Origin: Lachnospiraceae bacterium AF51-6-b8A
Lineage (GTDB): Bacteria > Bacillota > Clostridia > Lachnospirales > Lachnospiraceae
DNA length: 64,000 nt
NCBI GenBank assembly: GCA_027682585.1
Contig: JAQCZH010000002.1
Span: 620,001 to 684,000 of the forward strand
Direction of reading: 5' to 3'
Position 1 is the stretch's first letter; each line of letters starts with the position of its first letter. The position numbers were made by a program, and so were the translations under genes. Of this stretch, positions 63,203 through 64,000 are shown piece by piece. The notes under the pieces were generated by a model. It saw only the letters and a list, made by a program, of their open reading frames with translations, did not search any database and had not been told where the DNA came from.

Positions 63203-64000
63203 ATGGCACAGCAGGAATACGGAGCAGATCAGATCCAGATTCTGGAGGGATTGGAAGCGGTCCGAAAGCGGCCGGGTATGTATATTGGTTCCACTTCGGC
63301 GCAAGGGCTTCATCATCTGGTTTATGAGATTGTGGATAACTCTGTGGATGAGGCTCTGGCAGGTTATTGTCATCATATCCGTGTCACAATCAACAAGGGG
63401 AACTCGGTGACTGTGGTCGATGACGGACGAGGAATTCCTACCGGAATTAACCACAAGGCCGGTATTCCAGCTGTTGAGGTTGTATTTACGATCCTTCATG
63501 CGGGTGGAAAGTTTGGCGGCGGCGGATATAAGGTCTCCGGTGGTCTGCATGGAGTTGGAGCCTCTGTGGTCAATGCCCTCTCTCTCTGGCTGGAAGTTGA
63601 GATCCGTCGTGACGGCATGGTATGGCAGCAGCGTTATGAGAGCGGTAAGACCATGTATCCGCTCAGGAAAGTGGGAACTTGTGATCCGTCAGAGACAGGA
63701 ACAAAGGTTACTTTCCTCCCGGATGACGGCATTTTTGAGACGACGGAATTTGACTATGGAGTTTTGCGAAGAAGGTTGAGAGAGACTGCTTTTTTGACGA
63801 AGGGTCTGCGCATTTCTTTGTGTGATGAAAGAGAGGAAGAGGTTCGCGAAGACTCTTTTTACTACGAGGGAGGCATTAAGGAGTTTGTCAGTTATCTGAA
63901 CCGCGGAGACAAGCCCCTCTATCACGATGTTATTTATTGTGAGGGAACCAGCAATGGGGTCTACGTTGAGGTTGCCATGCAGCACAATGACGGTTATAAA
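63203..64000 (+). CDS. gyrB: DNA gyrase subunit B (partial, 3' end outside window)
   Basis: ATPase subunit of DNA gyrase, which introduces negative supercoils. The first 266 codons are visible: [42 protein letters not shown] and the ATP-lid [15 protein letters not shown] of the GHKL domain, then the start of the transducer domain. The start MAQQEYGAD follows GGAGGAAGG; an in-frame ATG four codons earlier is within that site. Confidence 0.97.
   Translation, partial: MAQQEYGADQIQILEGLEAVRKRPGMYIGSTSAQGLHHLVYEIVDNSVDEALAGYCHHIRVTINKGNSVTVVDDGRGIPTGINHKAGIPAVEVVFTILHAGGKFGGGGYKVSGGLHGVGASVVNALSLWLEVEIRRDGMVWQQRYESGKTMYPLRKVGTCDPSETGTKVTFLPDDGIFETTEFDYGVLRRRLRETAFLTKGLRISLCDEREEEVREDSFYYEGGIKEFVSYLNRGDKPLYHDVIYCEGTSNGVYVEVAMQHNDGYK

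Noticed and set aside
1..64000. CRISPR arrays, insertion sequences, prophage or integrase genes
   Set aside because: No regularly spaced repeats, transposase, integrase or phage structural genes were seen; the accessory island at 27-31 kb shows no terminal repeats or recombinase.

Overview
The window is a block of chromosome spanning the replication origin of a low-to-mid GC Gram-positive bacterium. It is most likely an anaerobic member of the Clostridia (Lachnospiraceae-like). Reasons for this placement are the order rpmH-rnpA-yidD-yidC-jag, then dnaA-dnaN-yaaA-recF-gyrB, the Soj/Spo0J (ParA/ParB) pair with TGTTTCACGTGAAACA parS sites, a MecA adaptor, GdpP, a DUF4446 gene beside parB, a two-cluster ferredoxin, and no respiratory genes. 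The species cannot be named from the sequence.

Layout from the left. 1-5.8 kb is the S10 ribosomal protein operon on the minus strand (rpsJ to rplN, cut by the window edge), with a good promoter and a structured leader. 6-14 kb carries an rRNA-type methyltransferase, corA, truA, a PerR/Fur regulator, a tocopherol-cyclase-like protein, cardiolipin synthase and an EamA transporter. 14.3-18.9 kb holds comEB, a Sua5 protein fused to a degenerate phosphatase, a GH18 cell-wall protein, and a long intergenic region with a dense row of hairpins that looks like a structured RNA. 18.9-25 kb holds mecA, ferredoxin, a DUF1858 gene and the dnaB-rplI-gdpP operon. 24.9-27.1 kb has a sugar ABC ATPase and a PucR/CdaR-type regulator. 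27.1-31.3 kb is a visibly AT-richer accessory island: an ImmA/IrrE peptidase plus DUF4411 PIN-like pair, and two proteins sharing a repeated surface domain, one of them split by a G7 tract. 31.3-33.8 kb has galK and rpsF-ssb-rpsR. 34-43.2 kb is a long minus-strand housekeeping run (DUF951, sirtuin, rsmI, trmN6-like, ricT, holB, gmk-like, Orn/Lys/Arg decarboxylase, D-Ala-D-Ala carboxypeptidase). 43.5-48.2 kb has two tRNAs, trmB, a formate/nitrite transporter, an SDR, a nonsense-disrupted membrane gene and a DUF4446 gene. 48.3-64 kb is the origin region proper.

The origin is bipartite: DnaA-box clusters lie on both sides of dnaA, with an AT-rich stretch before dnaN. Almost all essential genes to the left are on the minus strand and those to the right on the plus strand, so they run with the forks. 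Three parS sites sit 9-10 kb from dnaA. The genes opposing this polarity on the left arm (methyltransferase, mecA, DUF1858, ABC ATPase, regulator, ImmA/DUF4411, tRNA-Lys) are mostly short, separately promoted units.

Points that stand out: the Sua5 fusion whose phosphatase half has lost both catalytic residues; the G7-interrupted zinc-ribbon/membrane gene in the accessory island; the structured RNA upstream of the GH18 gene; a tocopherol-cyclase-like protein in an apparent anaerobe; and two independent cases where the 3' end of a gene has been tandemly duplicated past its stop codon. All functional calls come from reading motifs and gene order; no database search was run.
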